DNA of 44,775 bases from positions 1 to 44,775 of the forward strand of contig JAWXUI010000007.1 in the NCBI GenBank assembly GCA_044432805.1, given 5' to 3'. This document shows positions 1 through 11,118 of the stretch, piece after piece; positions within the stretch are counted from its first letter, which is position 1; every line of letters begins with the position of its first letter. The notes under the pieces are model-generated. The model searched no databases, was not told the origin of the DNA, and saw only the letters and a program-made list of their open reading frames with translations. The DNA comes from CAYJEO01 sp044432805 (GTDB lineage: Bacteria; Bacillota_I; Bacilli_A; RF39; UBA660). Both the position numbers and the translations under genes were made by a program.

Positions 1-384
1 GCAATTATAGTTATTTTTGGATTAGTTTACTTTATTTTCGATTTAGGGAACGATAAAAAAACTTTTTATTTATATGTTGATGTTGATAGCGATTGTGATT
101 GGTCCGTTCAATATGATGAAGAAAGTATAATAGAATTATCAAATTTATTCTATCATGATGAATTTAACGAATATCTTTTTAAAGGGATTAGCGAAGGATA
201 CGTTGCTGTTACTCTTCAATGTAAGTATGTTGACTATGAATCTGATCTAGGTATTGATTATACTTTAGATCAGATAGTCAACGAATATAATTACACAATT
301 AAAGTTGATGAAAATCTTGAATTAAGTTTAATTAAGGCTTCTGGGACGAATACACCTCCAGAATTATATTATAACGCTAAATAA
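1..384 (+). CDS. C-terminal part of a membrane-anchored protein (5' end outside window)
   Basis: An open frame runs from base 1 to a TAA at 382-384 and gives 127 residues. It opens with a hydrophobic stretch (about residues 1-14) followed by a polar, acidic, Tyr/Asp-rich domain, so the visible part looks like the end of a transmembrane segment plus an extracytoplasmic domain. I do not recognise the family. The composition resembles the secreted proteins of the neighbouring operon, but the gene is on the opposite strand and converges on it. The shared terminator at 383-417 follows directly. The start codon and any further N-terminal sequence are missing because the window cuts the gene. Confidence 0.7.
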   Translation, partial: AIIVIFGLVYFIFDLGNDKKTFYLYVDVDSDCDWSVQYDEESIIELSNLFYHDEFNEYLFKGISEGYVAVTLQCKYVDYESDLGIDYTLDQIVNEYNYTIKVDENLELSLIKASGTNTPPELYYNAK

Positions 385-417
385 AAAACATTAAGAATTT
401 ATCCTAATGTTTTTTTT
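383..417. terminator. Bidirectional hairpin terminator between convergent genes
   Basis: An 11-bp stem (383-393 with 405-415) encloses an 11-base loop and is followed by a T run on the + strand and, read in reverse, by a T run on the minus strand. It overlaps the TAG stop of the giant surface-protein gene (404-406) and the TAA stop of the + strand gene, so it can end both transcripts. Confidence 0.75.
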
Positions 418-3400
418 GTAATTTATTTTTTATTTTTAGTCTCCAATCATTTGATAAAATCTTATTTTTAACAAGTAATTGTACAACGGCAATACATATT
501 GCAATAATTATCAATATAATTAAAGCTATACTATTTGCATAGTTTATAGGTTCCATTTCATTTAACGAATTATAATAATTTGTTAATTTGTTACTACTAT
601 CTATTTTATAATTTTCACTCACTAATTCTTTTGTAGTATTAGTTAAAATTTCTGTCTGATTATAAACGTCGTAAGACTTTGTCTCAGCATTATATGAGAT
701 AATATAGTTATCTGTAGATGACGAAACTATTGCTTCACTTTCTAACAAAACATATTCATTATCTATAATTTCATTTAACGGTTCTGATATTAATGTTTGT
801 TCTAATATTAAACTATCGTTATAAGTTTCTAAAGGCGCTAACTCAATATCATTACCTCCACTTATGGCACTAGTAACTTCATCTGCTATAAAAGCAAATA
901 AAGAAACCTCTTCGGTGCTATCTAAAGTAAATAACACGTCTCCACTCGTATAATTAAATCCTATTATTTTGCCATTTTCATATTCGACTAATATTATATT
1001 AGAATCAACCAATACATTGCTTGTAATATCTTTTATTTCACTATTATCAAAATTATCTGGATATGTTATATAACTTTTCAAACTATATATTTGATTGCTA
1101 TTTGATAACATTACCTCATAACTTTTTTCATTATAATAATCTAAGTTAATGGTATCTTTAAAGATGTTCAAAGTATTGTCAATGACACTCAATACACCAT
1201 TTTTAACTAAGAATATATCATCTACAACATTAGTATAATCATCATTTATAACTTCGCTGAAATTATAAAAAGTATTTATTATTGTTCCGTCCAATTCAAA
1301 TGAATAAAGGGTTGCAACATCATCGTTTAAAGATAGACTCGCGCTTGGACGAATAATTTCTTCTGATGTGTTCAAGTCATATATATTCCCATCTTCGTCT
1401 AGCGCACAATTTCCATATAAATTTACATATCCGCTTCCTACTTCCAAATTATTATAATACAATATTCCTTCAGATATGTATGCGTAATTATTGTTATTTA
1501 ACACTAAAATATTATTGCTTAAATCATTTTTTTCTACTATCTCACTATACACATTGTAATAATATTTAAATTCTATTTCAATGTCATTTAAATAATCATA
1601 ATCAAATGTATATACTTGTTGATTTATTGTATAGTAATCCGATTCATAGTCACCAGAAATCAACTTAAATGTTGCTCCATAATATATTTCATCAAATTCT
1701 ATATTTATTTTATCAACACCGGTTTGATATACATCGTATCCTATTTCAAATGCGTATGAGTTAAATCTCATAGATACTGAAGTCAGAGCATAATTATTAA
1801 TTGATGGAGTATCTAAAATACCTATTTTTTCTTGATAATTTAACAAAGTATAAGGTGATGAATTTTGTTTGATTAATGGATAGTAATCAGGTAAAACAGA
1901 GTAATCATTATAGGCAGAATTATACATCATGTTAGTATATGTGCTTTGTGTGGACATATCATCACTAGAAACAATATTGTACATTTCATCTATATTTATC
2001 TCTTCATCAAACACAACATCTTCTTCTAATAAATATCTACGAGTATCTAATTCGTAATTACTCATTATTTCTGCTCCGCTCAATGCATCATCATATATTC
2101 TTACCGAATATATTTCTCTATTGGCAATATAATTCCACGAACCGATACCTAAGTATAGCTCAGTGTCAAAAAATTCACTGCTTAAATTACTTCCTTGATA
2201 TACTAATTCTCCGTCAGCATATACTTGCTTTGTACCATATCCACCTATAATATCTGAATAAACAAACGTGATGCTAGTATACGTGTCGTTTTTATAATTT
2301 GAGGCATAGCTATTACTATCCCCAACAAAGAATAATTTGCTATTTGTACCTAAACCAGCAGCAAATCCTTTACTACTTGTCCCAACACTAGAAATAAGCG
2401 TCGAATATGTGTTAGATGATCTTGTTGGTGTGTCGAAAAATATTTCTACCGTATATTCATCTGTTACATCTAATTTTGGAATTAAAGCATAATAATTTGT
2501 ACTAGTAGAGTTAAATTGCAAACTACTTTCGTTCCAATACAAATAATTATCATTGTAATTTTGGATATAAGCATCATTATTATTTCCGGACAGATCTTTC
2601 CAAATAAGAGTTGAATCACTGTGACCTATTCCGGTGTTATTTATACCGTCATACCATACAACTAGGTTATCAGATATATAACTATTATTCGATGTTGTAC
2701 TAACAGAATTCCATGTTGTATAGTCATCTTTTAATATACCTATTTTTGAATTTTCATTTACATATAATTTTATACCGTTATTATATTCACTGTTACTTCC
2801 TATTCCAAATGATATAAATTCAGAGTCATAATTTCCGGTATCTACTTCTTCAGGAACAAAACCAATATCATATCTAATTAAATCGGCTTCATAATTTTGT
2901 TGGATTTCTTCTTCACTAAGAACTCTATTATATACTCTTATAGTATATATTTCTCCGTTCAAATAGTAACCTGAATAATTTTCATTAGTAGATGACCCAA
3001 ACGATCCAACCCTGAAATCATTTACAGTTGTAAATGGTAGTGTTTGCGAACTTGTTTGAGTTGCTTCCAATATGCCATTAATATAAGTATATGCAGTACT
3101 TCCACTGTCTCCAACTGTATATGTAACATAATTAATTTCTGATGGTGTATAACCGTTATAAACAGTTGTTCTAGAATAGCTAGAGCTAGTTGAAGATGAT
3201 ATATGAGGAGAAATAGTCCCTGACGATTCTTGTGTTATTCCAAGCCTAATTGAAGAATATCCTTGTTGTGACCAACCTACTAAACCTGCATTAGAATAAG
3301 TATTTGATTTATAGATTATTTCTATCGTTACCCCATCTTCAAAAGTTGCATCATAATCTGCTATTGCATAAGAATTTACAGATCCATCAAACATCATAGC

Positions 3401-6400
3401 ACCCTCAGTAACAACTACTGATGATCCTAATGATAAATCCATTAAATATCCTGTTTGTGCCAAATTAGTCCAAGTAGTGGATTCGCTATTATATACACCG
3501 TTTCCTGCATTATTATAAGCATCGTACCATCCAATCAAACTAGAGTCGTATACATAACCGGCGTCATATATATCGGTTGAATCAAATTGTAGTTCAGATG
3601 ATTCGGTCAATTGAATATTACCACCGAAATAAGCAGTGAAATATCCCTGATTTATGTTAAATTCTTTATCAATTTTACCAATGATTCCACCTACGTTAGT
3701 ATTTCCAGAAACTGTTCCTATATATGTTGTTTCTCCAGTATCCGGATCAATATATTCAGATGAAACAAACCTTATATCATCAAAATATGATGTGGAAGAG
3801 TCAATATAAATTTCATTTTGATAATATCCTACAATCCCACCGACTCCGCCAGTCTCTGCATCTACGTTCGTAGCTACTACATCAGCATTAACTGTTATAT
3901 ATATAAGGTGCATTGAAGATGTATTATTATAAGTTGCCCCCATAACTCCACCTACATTATTTGCTCCTTGGATATATGAGTACGCTACACTTATATTACT
4001 TATTGTATATCCTGTTACAGAACCTCCTACTACACCTCCAACGTTATTTCCTGTGGCCATAACATTAGTATTATTTACTGTTGCATTTCGAACATATCCT
4101 CTCTGGTATCCAGTTACGCCTCCAACATTACTAGTATTTTCTCCAATACCATATATATTTGAATTTTCAATATTAGCATAATAAATATGGGATCCACTTC
4201 CAGCAACACCACCGATATAATTTGTATATCCGATAATAGTAGAATCTATAACATTATAGTATACATCTGTTAATATTGTAGACGTTGAATTATGATAACC
4301 GGCAATTCCTCCTACATAATTATAACCTATTACAGTTGTATTTTTTATTGTACAATCATAAATATATGCGTTTCCAGCAACACCGCCTACATAATTATAT
4401 CCTTTTATTATTGAGTCTTCTATTACTATATTCGAAGTATTTTGAACATTTGAAGAACCCGCCGCATATGAAGTATACGTTGCAAATAATCCTCCTGCAT
4501 AATTATTCCATGCAGTTATAGTAAGATTTTTAGCGTATATATTGGTTGCAAAATCTGCTACATCATATATGGCATATGTTGCAAGACCACTTACATATTG
4601 ATATCCATTCATATATATATTATCTAAATATATATTATTAAACGTAGCGGTTGTATTATCTACAAAAATTGACATTACTGTTCTTCTTGTACCTGTAATT
4701 GTTACATCAGTAAAAACTAAATTTTCATACGTTCCTGATGTATTTCCTACTAGCCCAGCTCCTCTAACTGATGAACTTGTATCATTTGGATAACTTATGT
4801 TTATGTTTTCAAAATTTAAGTTTGACATCCCATTAGTAATACTGCTAATAAAGTATGTTTGAGTATTCGCTGTTCCTTCAAATGTTATATTTTTTAAAGT
4901 TGGCAATACAGATTCACCATCAACTTCAGTAGTTACACCTTCAAGTCTTGATACTATTATGCCCGTTAATACGTCATCTTTTCCTTCGAAATCAATGTCA
5001 TCGGTAATTAAATAGTTTTGTGCAACAACTGACCAATCAATTTTTTGCCAATCTTCATAAGAAGAGATAGTATTATAGAAAATTTCTTCTATTTTATAAT
5101 ACTTAGAAATAGTTTTTTCATTCCCCGCAGAATCTAGATATGTTATAGCGCTTAATTGATAACTATCAATCGCATAATTAGGAGTAGCTTTTACTGTCAA
5201 ATATGAGATTCCTTCATTTATACTATTTTTTGTAATTTCTGTAGTCATATATGATATATTTATGTCTGTTATTTCTAAACTATCTGGATTATCTATCCTT
5301 ATTTCTAATGTCAGATAACTTCCATTATTATCTAATACTCTTGTAGAATAAAGTTCTGTTATATCTAAATTGACCATAGGTACTTCTATATCTACTTGAT
5401 TGTCTAATAATTCACCTGTATATGAGTTAATTAATTTAGGAATTATTCCTTCACTTACGTCAGTATAACTATAATTATCTCCGAGAGATATTACATTTTT
5501 CCAACTATTCATTTCTAAAAGTGATTCATATTTAATAGAGGACGAACCACCATTACTTTCAACTTTGTCACCATTTAAGACAGAATTTTCATAAAAATAG
5601 TTATTTATAACTATTGCTGTATCCACACCAATTACTAATCCGACATTATCACTATCTACAGAATCATATATATTTCCTAAAAACAGATTGTTTTCAACTG
5701 AATAAAGGGTTGTTGTAGTTGATGAACCGCCAATTATTCCTCCAACGTATTCTTTAGTTGCTGTTATATCTATAAGTGAAATATTATTTTTAATTGGGGT
5801 ATTAGCATTGTATGATATAAATCCGGTTATTCCGCCTACAAATCCACCATTTGAATCAATATTTCCTGTTGAATAGCAGTTAACTATAGAGCCACTAACA
5901 GAACCAGTTATTCCACCTATATAAACATTTCTTGAAGTTGACATATTATTTTCAATGTCCATATTTGTTACGTAGCTATTATAAATTGACGATGAACTTA
6001 ATGTTCTTGCAGCTATTCCCCCAATATATACATCCGAAGTTGAATCTTCTGGAAGAATAACAGTCATATTATCTACTGATGAATTAGTAATAACAGATGT
6101 TCCATCAAAATATCCAACAATTCCACCAAGGTATGCCGTAGCTTTTGAGAATACATAATTCATATGAACATCATCTATTTTTGTACCGGAATAAGTTAGT
6201 CCTATCAATCCAAAATACGTACCCCAAGATGCAGTGTCCTGTTTTGATATATTAAATACGTTTACATCATAAATTTCAGCACCGTATGTTCTATAAAAAA
6301 GTCCATATCCAGCGTCTAACTTAATATTAGAAAGTGTGTAATCATTACCATCAAATTTACCATAGAAATCTACATTTACCCTATAATCTGTAGCATTTAT

Positions 6401-9400
6401 AAAATCTAAATCACTTTCCAAACTAAAATTCCACTTAGGATAACTTTTAATTAGTTTAAAATCATCGATTGTATATATACTTTTGTAAAATTCTACATCT
6501 AATAATCTTTCATTTTCTTCAAATTCTCTTATGTAATAAGTTCCGTAGGCAGTCTTTGTTGTTACACTCATTAGTGAATATTCTGAAAAATATTGACTTG
6601 GATTAGAAAATTTTACAGTTATTGTACTTTTTCCATTTTCATTGCTTTGCGATGTTAAAAATTCATTTTCTAAATCTTTAACGCCAATACTTACTATTTC
6701 TTCTCCACTTGGATTATTAAAATTAATATTTGCAATTACATAATCATCTGCAATTTCAACAATTTCTGTCGATATTACATCTATAAGGTCGTTATCATCA
6801 CTAGTAGGAAGTTCAAGGTAAACTTGATTACCCATTGTTTCAGACATTATTAGTTGGGGATAATAATTTGCCTCTAATAATCCAGATATATTAAATGCTC
6901 CAGTTTCTTCATTTCCATCATTTAAAACGTTATTTTGAAATGTATAATCCCAAAGAGCAACTGAAGTTATTTTACGTGCAAAAGTCCCTTCATATATATA
7001 GTCTGAAACATAATAAACTCCAGATGTATCAGAATTGTTTATTGAAATAGACGGAGTTGCATTTATATCAGGGGAATTATTGTCTCCTACGGAATAACTA
7101 TTTTCTACTGTTCCTTGATAATTATATGCTACTATTGAACCAATTCTTGTGTATTGTCGTGATTCATCATCTAAATCTACCGTTATAAGTGAAAATACAT
7201 TGGAAACTTTACCACCAACATTATTTTGTTTAACACCAGGTGTAATATAATAAGCTGCTACAGTTGGATCATTTGAGTAGGCAATCATATTTTCTCCATA
7301 TATATAACCATTTTCAACTATTCCATAGTTTTGAGCCACTATTAAAGATGAATTATAATATGTATATACAGGAACTTTCGTTTCTATAATGAATGTTGAT
7401 AAAGTTCCATAATTGTAGGTAAATAATCCATAAATATTACTATATGTTCCGATGACAGAATCAGTAACTGTCAATCTGATATTTTCTACTGTCCCATAAT
7501 TATAAGAGGCAAGCATTGATATTCCAGCCGTCGACTCTTCAGCCAACAAGTTAAAAGAATATTCTAAATTTAAATTTTTAACTTCTGCATTATAACCTAA
7601 ACCGTAGAATAAATATCCACCACCAGATTTAAAGTAATTTATAACTTCACTTGTCTCTGAATTAACACGATATGTTGATGTATTAGCGGTATAACCTTGG
7701 AAATCGATTGTTCCATTAAAATATATAAGTGAATTGCCATAATAACTAGTCACTGAACTAAAATCTAAATCATTTAAAACAACATAGTCAGAGTATTTAT
7801 TCATTGCAACAAATTCTGCTACCGTTCGAATACTATAAATTGGATTATCTGAATCGAATTCTATAGAATCAAGTGTATATTGTCTTTCATTGATATATAT
7901 AACCAATTCGACTCTATACGATTCATTGGAATCAACATTCAATGTCTTTATAACGTCTATTAGTTCATTATTTTCATCAAAATCACTATACGCCAAAGTA
8001 TCTACTAGTTCATTATTTTCATAAATGTCTAAAAAATATTCTGTTCCTTGAATTTCGTCGTTTTTATCTGTTAGATTCAATTCAACGTTAGCATTATAAT
8101 AGAATTGATAATCTTCATAATCTGTTGATATTCCGCCAATTTCCATTTGAAGGTCTTTAATAGTTATTTTAGTTTGTGTTTGTAATTCATTTTCACCTTT
8201 TATTTTTATTCCAAAATATTCATTGTCGGTAATATTAAATATCAATGTTACTTTTGTCCATTCATCTTTAATAACTGATGTTGTAATATTACTTGCTTCA
8301 TACACTTCACTATTTGAGTTGTTATTAATAATATAAAATTCGACAGGTAAATCACTTGTTTGGTCTAATTTTATATAAAAACTTACTGTTGTTGTTTCTC
8401 CAGCATATCCTTCTAAATCATAAGCAAATCCGAAGTTATAATATGATTCGGTCGTTGCTGTTGTAGATACAAAATTAGATGTTAGCGTCATACTGTTTTC
8501 ATCTTCATTTACTGTCATTTTTTCAATTAATGGGTTTGAAGCATACCCTGTTTCACTCCATTTTACGTATTCATATATATCTATTAAATTTTTTCCACCG
8601 TCATAATTTTTTTCTAAACTTTCTAACTGAATTGTACCAGACAATCCTATTTCAGTGAATACAGAAAATGAATGTAATAATTTATTATTCGAATATGTGC
8701 TAGAACTTTCCGTTTCATTATATTGCTCAGCATATATGTATACACTGTAATAACTCTCAGAAGTTAATGCTTCTAAAGTTATTCTTAATTCTTCTTCATT
8801 AGTGAAAAATGTGTCAACATATATTACATTATAACTCGAATCTCTAACTTCAATTCTCATAGTATCATTTAAGACAGATTGGTCTTCATCAATAACTTTT
8901 ACGTCAAAATCAATCATGTTTTCTGTTGCAAATAGATTGGTAACTTCAACTACTGCTGATTTTTTTATAGTATAAAATGATTTAACATCAACTACATTTT
9001 GAATTACTTCCTCATATATACCTTGAGTTACTGCCGTAGTTATTTCTATAAAATATTTAGTGTCAGATGTAAGGTCTGCAAAATGTATTTCTATTGAATT
9101 GCCAAGTTTAAGTTCATTCAATTCTTCTACTGTTAATTCTTTATAATCTACATATTTAATGTCGTCACCATCTACTGTATATATTTTAATATTCAATACA
9201 TTTAATAATTCTAGCAAGTCTGAATTCGTTGAAGTTGTATCGATTGATAAGTTCATTGTAGCATCGCTATTAGAAATATCCATATCAGTTATATTAATCA
9301 TAAAGTAACCTAATGATGTTAGTGACCTAGTAGCAAATAATAGACTTCCCATTACAGCATTTTCTTGATAACCACTTCCATCATTAGTATTGTAATCTCC

Positions 9401-11023
9401 ATAGACATATATCGTATAAAGTACATTTGATTCCAAATCAGTATGAGTAAATTTAGAAGATTCTATTGTAGAACTCACTATAACTTCTCCCGTTGATGAA
9501 ACTATCTCATATCTATAATTTGCTATATCAACATCATCATCATTCAACAACTCTATTTCAAAATTATTATTTACTATATCTGAATTTTCAAAACTTATAT
9601 TTACACTTGGTTCGATTAAGCTGGTCCTAGTACTTCCACTTCCAGACTCGATTGCCATTTCATCTCCATTAACATCATAAAATTTAAATTCGTAATCTAT
9701 CGTTTGATTTGATGATAGTATGGATGGTGTGCTAAATTCTATAGTATCTCCATTCAACAATGCATTATAGTTAGTAGTTCCTATGCTATATTCTGTTCCA
9801 TTTATTACTAGAACAACTTTTCTAACTCCATTCAATGCTTCAGAATCCAAATCAGAAGTAATTTGCAGATTAACAATTTCTACCTTATTTGAATAAATTT
9901 CACCATTATTGAAATCAAGCACAATAGGCTCTAGAGAACTAACTGATTTAGTAGTCACTTCACCTGTTAAACAAGTCGCTGACACAGTTTCTCCTTCCTC
10001 AGTTAGATATTCCCAATCAACAGATACATAATATGTTGTAGAAGCCGCTAATCCGCTAATCTCGACTACTCCAGTACCATAAAAACTTTTCCTCAAATAC
10101 GTAGTATTATTTGTATAAAAAGTAAATGTAGGTATTTTTGTAATTACCCCCGCCGGGTCATATGTAACTAAATTTGCATTTACCGAATAAACATTACCTA
10201 TTAAATTGCTACATTCGACCTCGGGTGTTACATAAGGAATATCATAATCATCCCCAAAATTTTCTTCTTCATTTAAATCATCATTCGTGTCATCTTCTGA
10301 GTCATCACTTATAATTATTTCTTTATATATTCCCAAGCTTGTAAGAAAATCTTTATATGAATAACTTACAGAGTTAATAGTTAATATAGAATTGTAATCT
10401 ATATCAGTTACCTCTCGATAAACAAATTCACCGTCTATCAAAACATAATAATTAAACAATTCTTTTTCAAAATTTATGAGTGAATTCATATCAATATCAT
10501 ATATTTTGGTTTCAGTTTCTACTGTTATTCCAAAAGAGTTAACATATAATCCGTTGGATAAATATAAAAATAAGTATGTTGTATCATCTGCTCTTTCACG
10601 ATCACCACTATTATATAATACTCCTGAAGACAGAGTAAAAAAACGATACGAATCTATTTCTTTGAAATCATCATCAATCAGAATAGAGTCAGAACTTAAA
10701 TTGACTATTCCTGTATTATCGTTCACAAAAAGTGGATATTCACCATTTAAGTAATCAACATCTTCTCCGACAAATAATTCATCATGTGACTCATATATAT
10801 TAGAAAAGTCACTAACAGGAAGAGTTGTTACGGATTCTTTATCACTATCTTCGTCAGTTAAATTTAATTTTATAGAACTATCGTTTAAACCATATCCACC
10901 AGACTCTAGTATAACAATAGGATCTCCTACACTTATAAAATTTAATATAAATAATACAACCACTATTAAAAATATTCCGAAAATTACACTTTTTATATAT
11001 GGCATTGATTTTATATTTTTCAT
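404..11023 (-). CDS. Giant surface protein, FN3/Ig, beta-helix and two LamG-like domains, anchored at both ends
   Basis: This 3539-residue protein is the last gene of the ATPase operon. Residues ~12-33 form a transmembrane helix after a basic N-terminus and no signal-peptidase site is evident. Then come a beta-rich module, an acidic linker (~240-275), FN3-like repeats, a carbohydrate-binding-like beta-sandwich (~830-1000), and three Ig-plus-beta-helix units (~1060-1395, 1515-1875, 1980-2460). Each unit opens with an I-x-T/S...L-x-x-D-hydrophobic-D-F phrase and contains GG[IV]xG turns like GLUG repeats. Two LamG/ConA-like domains follow (~2495-2716, 2785-3000), then a propeller-like region. 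The last ~45 residues are a second helix with a Lys-rich tail, so both ends should be cytoplasmic. I chose the ATG at 11023, behind AGGGTGA, over an upstream GTG. The likely role is adhesion or glycan binding (inferred). Confidence 0.85.
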   Translation of the reverse strand: MKNIKSMPYIKSVIFGIFLIVVVLFILNFISVGDPIVILESGGYGLNDSSIKLNLTDEDSDKESVTTLPVSDFSNIYESHDELFVGEDVDYLNGEYPLFVNDNTGIVNLSSDSILIDDDFKEIDSYRFFTLSSGVLYNSGDRERADDTTYLFLYLSNGLYVNSFGITVETETKIYDIDMNSLINFEKELFNYYVLIDGEFVYREVTDIDYNSILTINSVSYSYKDFLTSLGIYKEIIISDDSEDDTNDDLNEEENFGDDYDIPYVTPEVECSNLIGNVYSVNANLVTYDPAGVITKIPTFTFYTNNTTYLRKSFYGTGVVEISGLAASTTYYVSVDWEYLTEEGETVSATCLTGEVTTKSVSSLEPIVLDFNNGEIYSNKVEIVNLQITSDLDSEALNGVRKVVLVINGTEYSIGTTNYNALLNGDTIEFSTPSILSSNQTIDYEFKFYDVNGDEMAIESGSGSTRTSLIEPSVNISFENSDIVNNNFEIELLNDDDVDIANYRYEIVSSTGEVIVSSTIESSKFTHTDLESNVLYTIYVYGDYNTNDGSGYQENAVMGSLLFATRSLTSLGYFMINITDMDISNSDATMNLSIDTTSTNSDLLELLNVLNIKIYTVDGDDIKYVDYKELTVEELNELKLGNSIEIHFADLTSDTKYFIEITTAVTQGIYEEVIQNVVDVKSFYTIKKSAVVEVTNLFATENMIDFDVKVIDEDQSVLNDTMRIEVRDSSYNVIYVDTFFTNEEELRITLEALTSESYYSVYIYAEQYNETESSSTYSNNKLLHSFSVFTEIGLSGTIQLESLEKNYDGGKNLIDIYEYVKWSETGYASNPLIEKMTVNEDENSMTLTSNFVSTTATTESYYNFGFAYDLEGYAGETTTVSFYIKLDQTSDLPVEFYIINNNSNSEVYEASNITTSVIKDEWTKVTLIFNITDNEYFGIKIKGENELQTQTKITIKDLQMEIGGISTDYEDYQFYYNANVELNLTDKNDEIQGTEYFLDIYENNELVDTLAYSDFDENNELIDVIKTLNVDSNESYRVELVIYINERQYTLDSIEFDSDNPIYSIRTVAEFVAMNKYSDYVVLNDLDFSSVTSYYGNSLIYFNGTIDFQGYTANTSTYRVNSETSEVINYFKSGGGYLFYGLGYNAEVKNLNLEYSFNLLAEESTAGISMLASYNYGTVENIRLTVTDSVIGTYSNIYGLFTYNYGTLSTFIIETKVPVYTYYNSSLIVAQNYGIVENGYIYGENMIAYSNDPTVAAYYITPGVKQNNVGGKVSNVFSLITVDLDDESRQYTRIGSIVAYNYQGTVENSYSVGDNNSPDINATPSISINNSDTSGVYYVSDYIYEGTFARKITSVALWDYTFQNNVLNDGNEETGAFNISGLLEANYYPQLIMSETMGNQVYLELPTSDDNDLIDVISTEIVEIADDYVIANINFNNPSGEEIVSIGVKDLENEFLTSQSNENGKSTITVKFSNPSQYFSEYSLMSVTTKTAYGTYYIREFEENERLLDVEFYKSIYTIDDFKLIKSYPKWNFSLESDLDFINATDYRVNVDFYGKFDGNDYTLSNIKLDAGYGLFYRTYGAEIYDVNVFNISKQDTASWGTYFGLIGLTYSGTKIDDVHMNYVFSKATAYLGGIVGYFDGTSVITNSSVDNMTVILPEDSTSDVYIGGIAARTLSSSSIYNSYVTNMDIENNMSTSRNVYIGGITGSVSGSIVNCYSTGNIDSNGGFVGGITGFISYNANTPIKNNISLIDITATKEYVGGIIGGSSTTTTLYSVENNLFLGNIYDSVDSDNVGLVIGVDTAIVINNYFYENSVLNGDKVESNGGSSSIKYESLLEMNSWKNVISLGDNYSYTDVSEGIIPKLINSYTGELLDNQVDIEVPMVNLDITELYSTRVLDNNGSYLTLEIRIDNPDSLEITDINISYMTTEITKNSINEGISYLTVKATPNYAIDSYQLSAITYLDSAGNEKTISKYYKIEEIFYNTISSYEDWQKIDWSVVAQNYLITDDIDFEGKDDVLTGIIVSRLEGVTTEVDGESVLPTLKNITFEGTANTQTYFISSITNGMSNLNFENINISYPNDTSSSVRGAGLVGNTSGTYENLVFTDVTITGTRRTVMSIFVDNTTATFNNIYLDNIYMNGYQYVSGLATYAIYDVADFATNIYAKNLTITAWNNYAGGLFATYTSYAAGSSNVQNTSNIVIEDSIIKGYNYVGGVAGNAYIYDCTIKNTTVIGYNYVGGIAGYHNSTSTILTDVYYNVIDSTIIGYTNYIGGVAGSGSHIYYANIENSNIYGIGENTSNVGGVTGYQRGYVRNATVNNTNVMATGNNVGGVVGGSVTGYTISNISVAYSYIQGANNVGGVMGATYNNTSSMHLIYITVNADVVATNVDAETGGVGGIVGYYQNEIYIDSSTSYFDDIRFVSSEYIDPDTGETTYIGTVSGNTNVGGIIGKIDKEFNINQGYFTAYFGGNIQLTESSELQFDSTDIYDAGYVYDSSLIGWYDAYNNAGNGVYNSESTTWTNLAQTGYLMDLSLGSSVVVTEGAMMFDGSVNSYAIADYDATFEDGVTIEIIYKSNTYSNAGLVGWSQQGYSSIRLGITQESSGTISPHISSSTSSSYSRTTVYNGYTPSEINYVTYTVGDSGSTAYTYINGILEATQTSSQTLPFTTVNDFRVGSFGSSTNENYSGYYLNGEIYTIRVYNRVLSEEEIQQNYEADLIRYDIGFVPEEVDTGNYDSEFISFGIGSNSEYNNGIKLYVNENSKIGILKDDYTTWNSVSTTSNNSYISDNLVVWYDGINNTGIGHSDSTLIWKDLSGNNNDAYIQNYNDNYLYWNESSLQFNSTSTNYYALIPKLDVTDEYTVEIFFDTPTRSSNTYSTLISSVGTSSKGFAAGLGTNSKLFFVGDSNSYASNYKNDTYTSITFVYSDIIGGYGTKQVYADGELVYQGSNLSSEFFDTELYLGIGSWNYIANREIYSVRIYDDALSGAEIMSNYELDTRRYLLEEDVVFDEEINIDEMYNIVSSDDMSTQSTYTNMMYNSAYNDYSVLPDYYPLIKQNSSPYTLLNYQEKIGILDTPSINNYALTSVSMRFNSYAFEIGYDVYQTGVDKINIEFDEIYYGATFKLISGDYESDYYTINQQVYTFDYDYLNDIEIEFKYYYNVYSEIVEKNDLSNNILVLNNNNYAYISEGILYYNNLEVGSGYVNLYGNCALDEDGNIYDLNTSEEIIRPSASLSLNDDVATLYSFELDGTIINTFYNFSEVINDDYTNVVDDIFLVKNGVLSVIDNTLNIFKDTINLDYYNEKSYEVMLSNSNQIYSLKSYITYPDNFDNSEIKDITSNVLVDSNIILVEYENGKIIGFNYTSGDVLFTLDSTEEVSLFAFIADEVTSAISGGNDIELAPLETYNDSLILEQTLISEPLNEIIDNEYVLLESEAIVSSSTDNYIISYNAETKSYDVYNQTEILTNTTKELVSENYKIDSSNKLTNYYNSLNEMEPINYANSIALIILIIIAICIAVVQLLVKNKILSNDWRLKIKNKLQKKH

Positions 11024-11041
11024 TGACTTCACCCTATTATA

Positions 11042-11070
11042 ATTATATCAAACAAATAAAAAAAAGTCTA
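11042..11070 (-). promoter_or_regulatory. Possible internal promoter for the giant surface-protein gene
   Basis: On the minus strand TAGACT (11065-11070) is 17 bases from TATAAT (11042-11047). The predicted start of transcription falls just before the AGGGTGA ribosome site at 11030-11036. It lies in the 86-bp gap, the longest inside the operon, so the giant gene may also be expressed independently of the ATPase genes. Confidence 0.4.
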
Positions 11071-11118
11071 TTATATATAAGTTTGTTAGATGTTGACACC
11101 ATATAACCGATATACAAA

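Noticed and set aside
3600..5090. DNA repeat array or CRISPR in the repetitive part of the giant gene
   Set aside because: The periodicity is at protein level (GG[IV]xG turns of a beta-helix), with no identical repeats or uniform spacers in the DNA.
404..11032. Short + strand frames inside the giant gene (1366-1569, 4285-4521, 10476-10754)
   Set aside because: They lie antisense to a long, well-supported coding frame, have no convincing ribosome site and have compositions expected of antisense AT-rich sequence.
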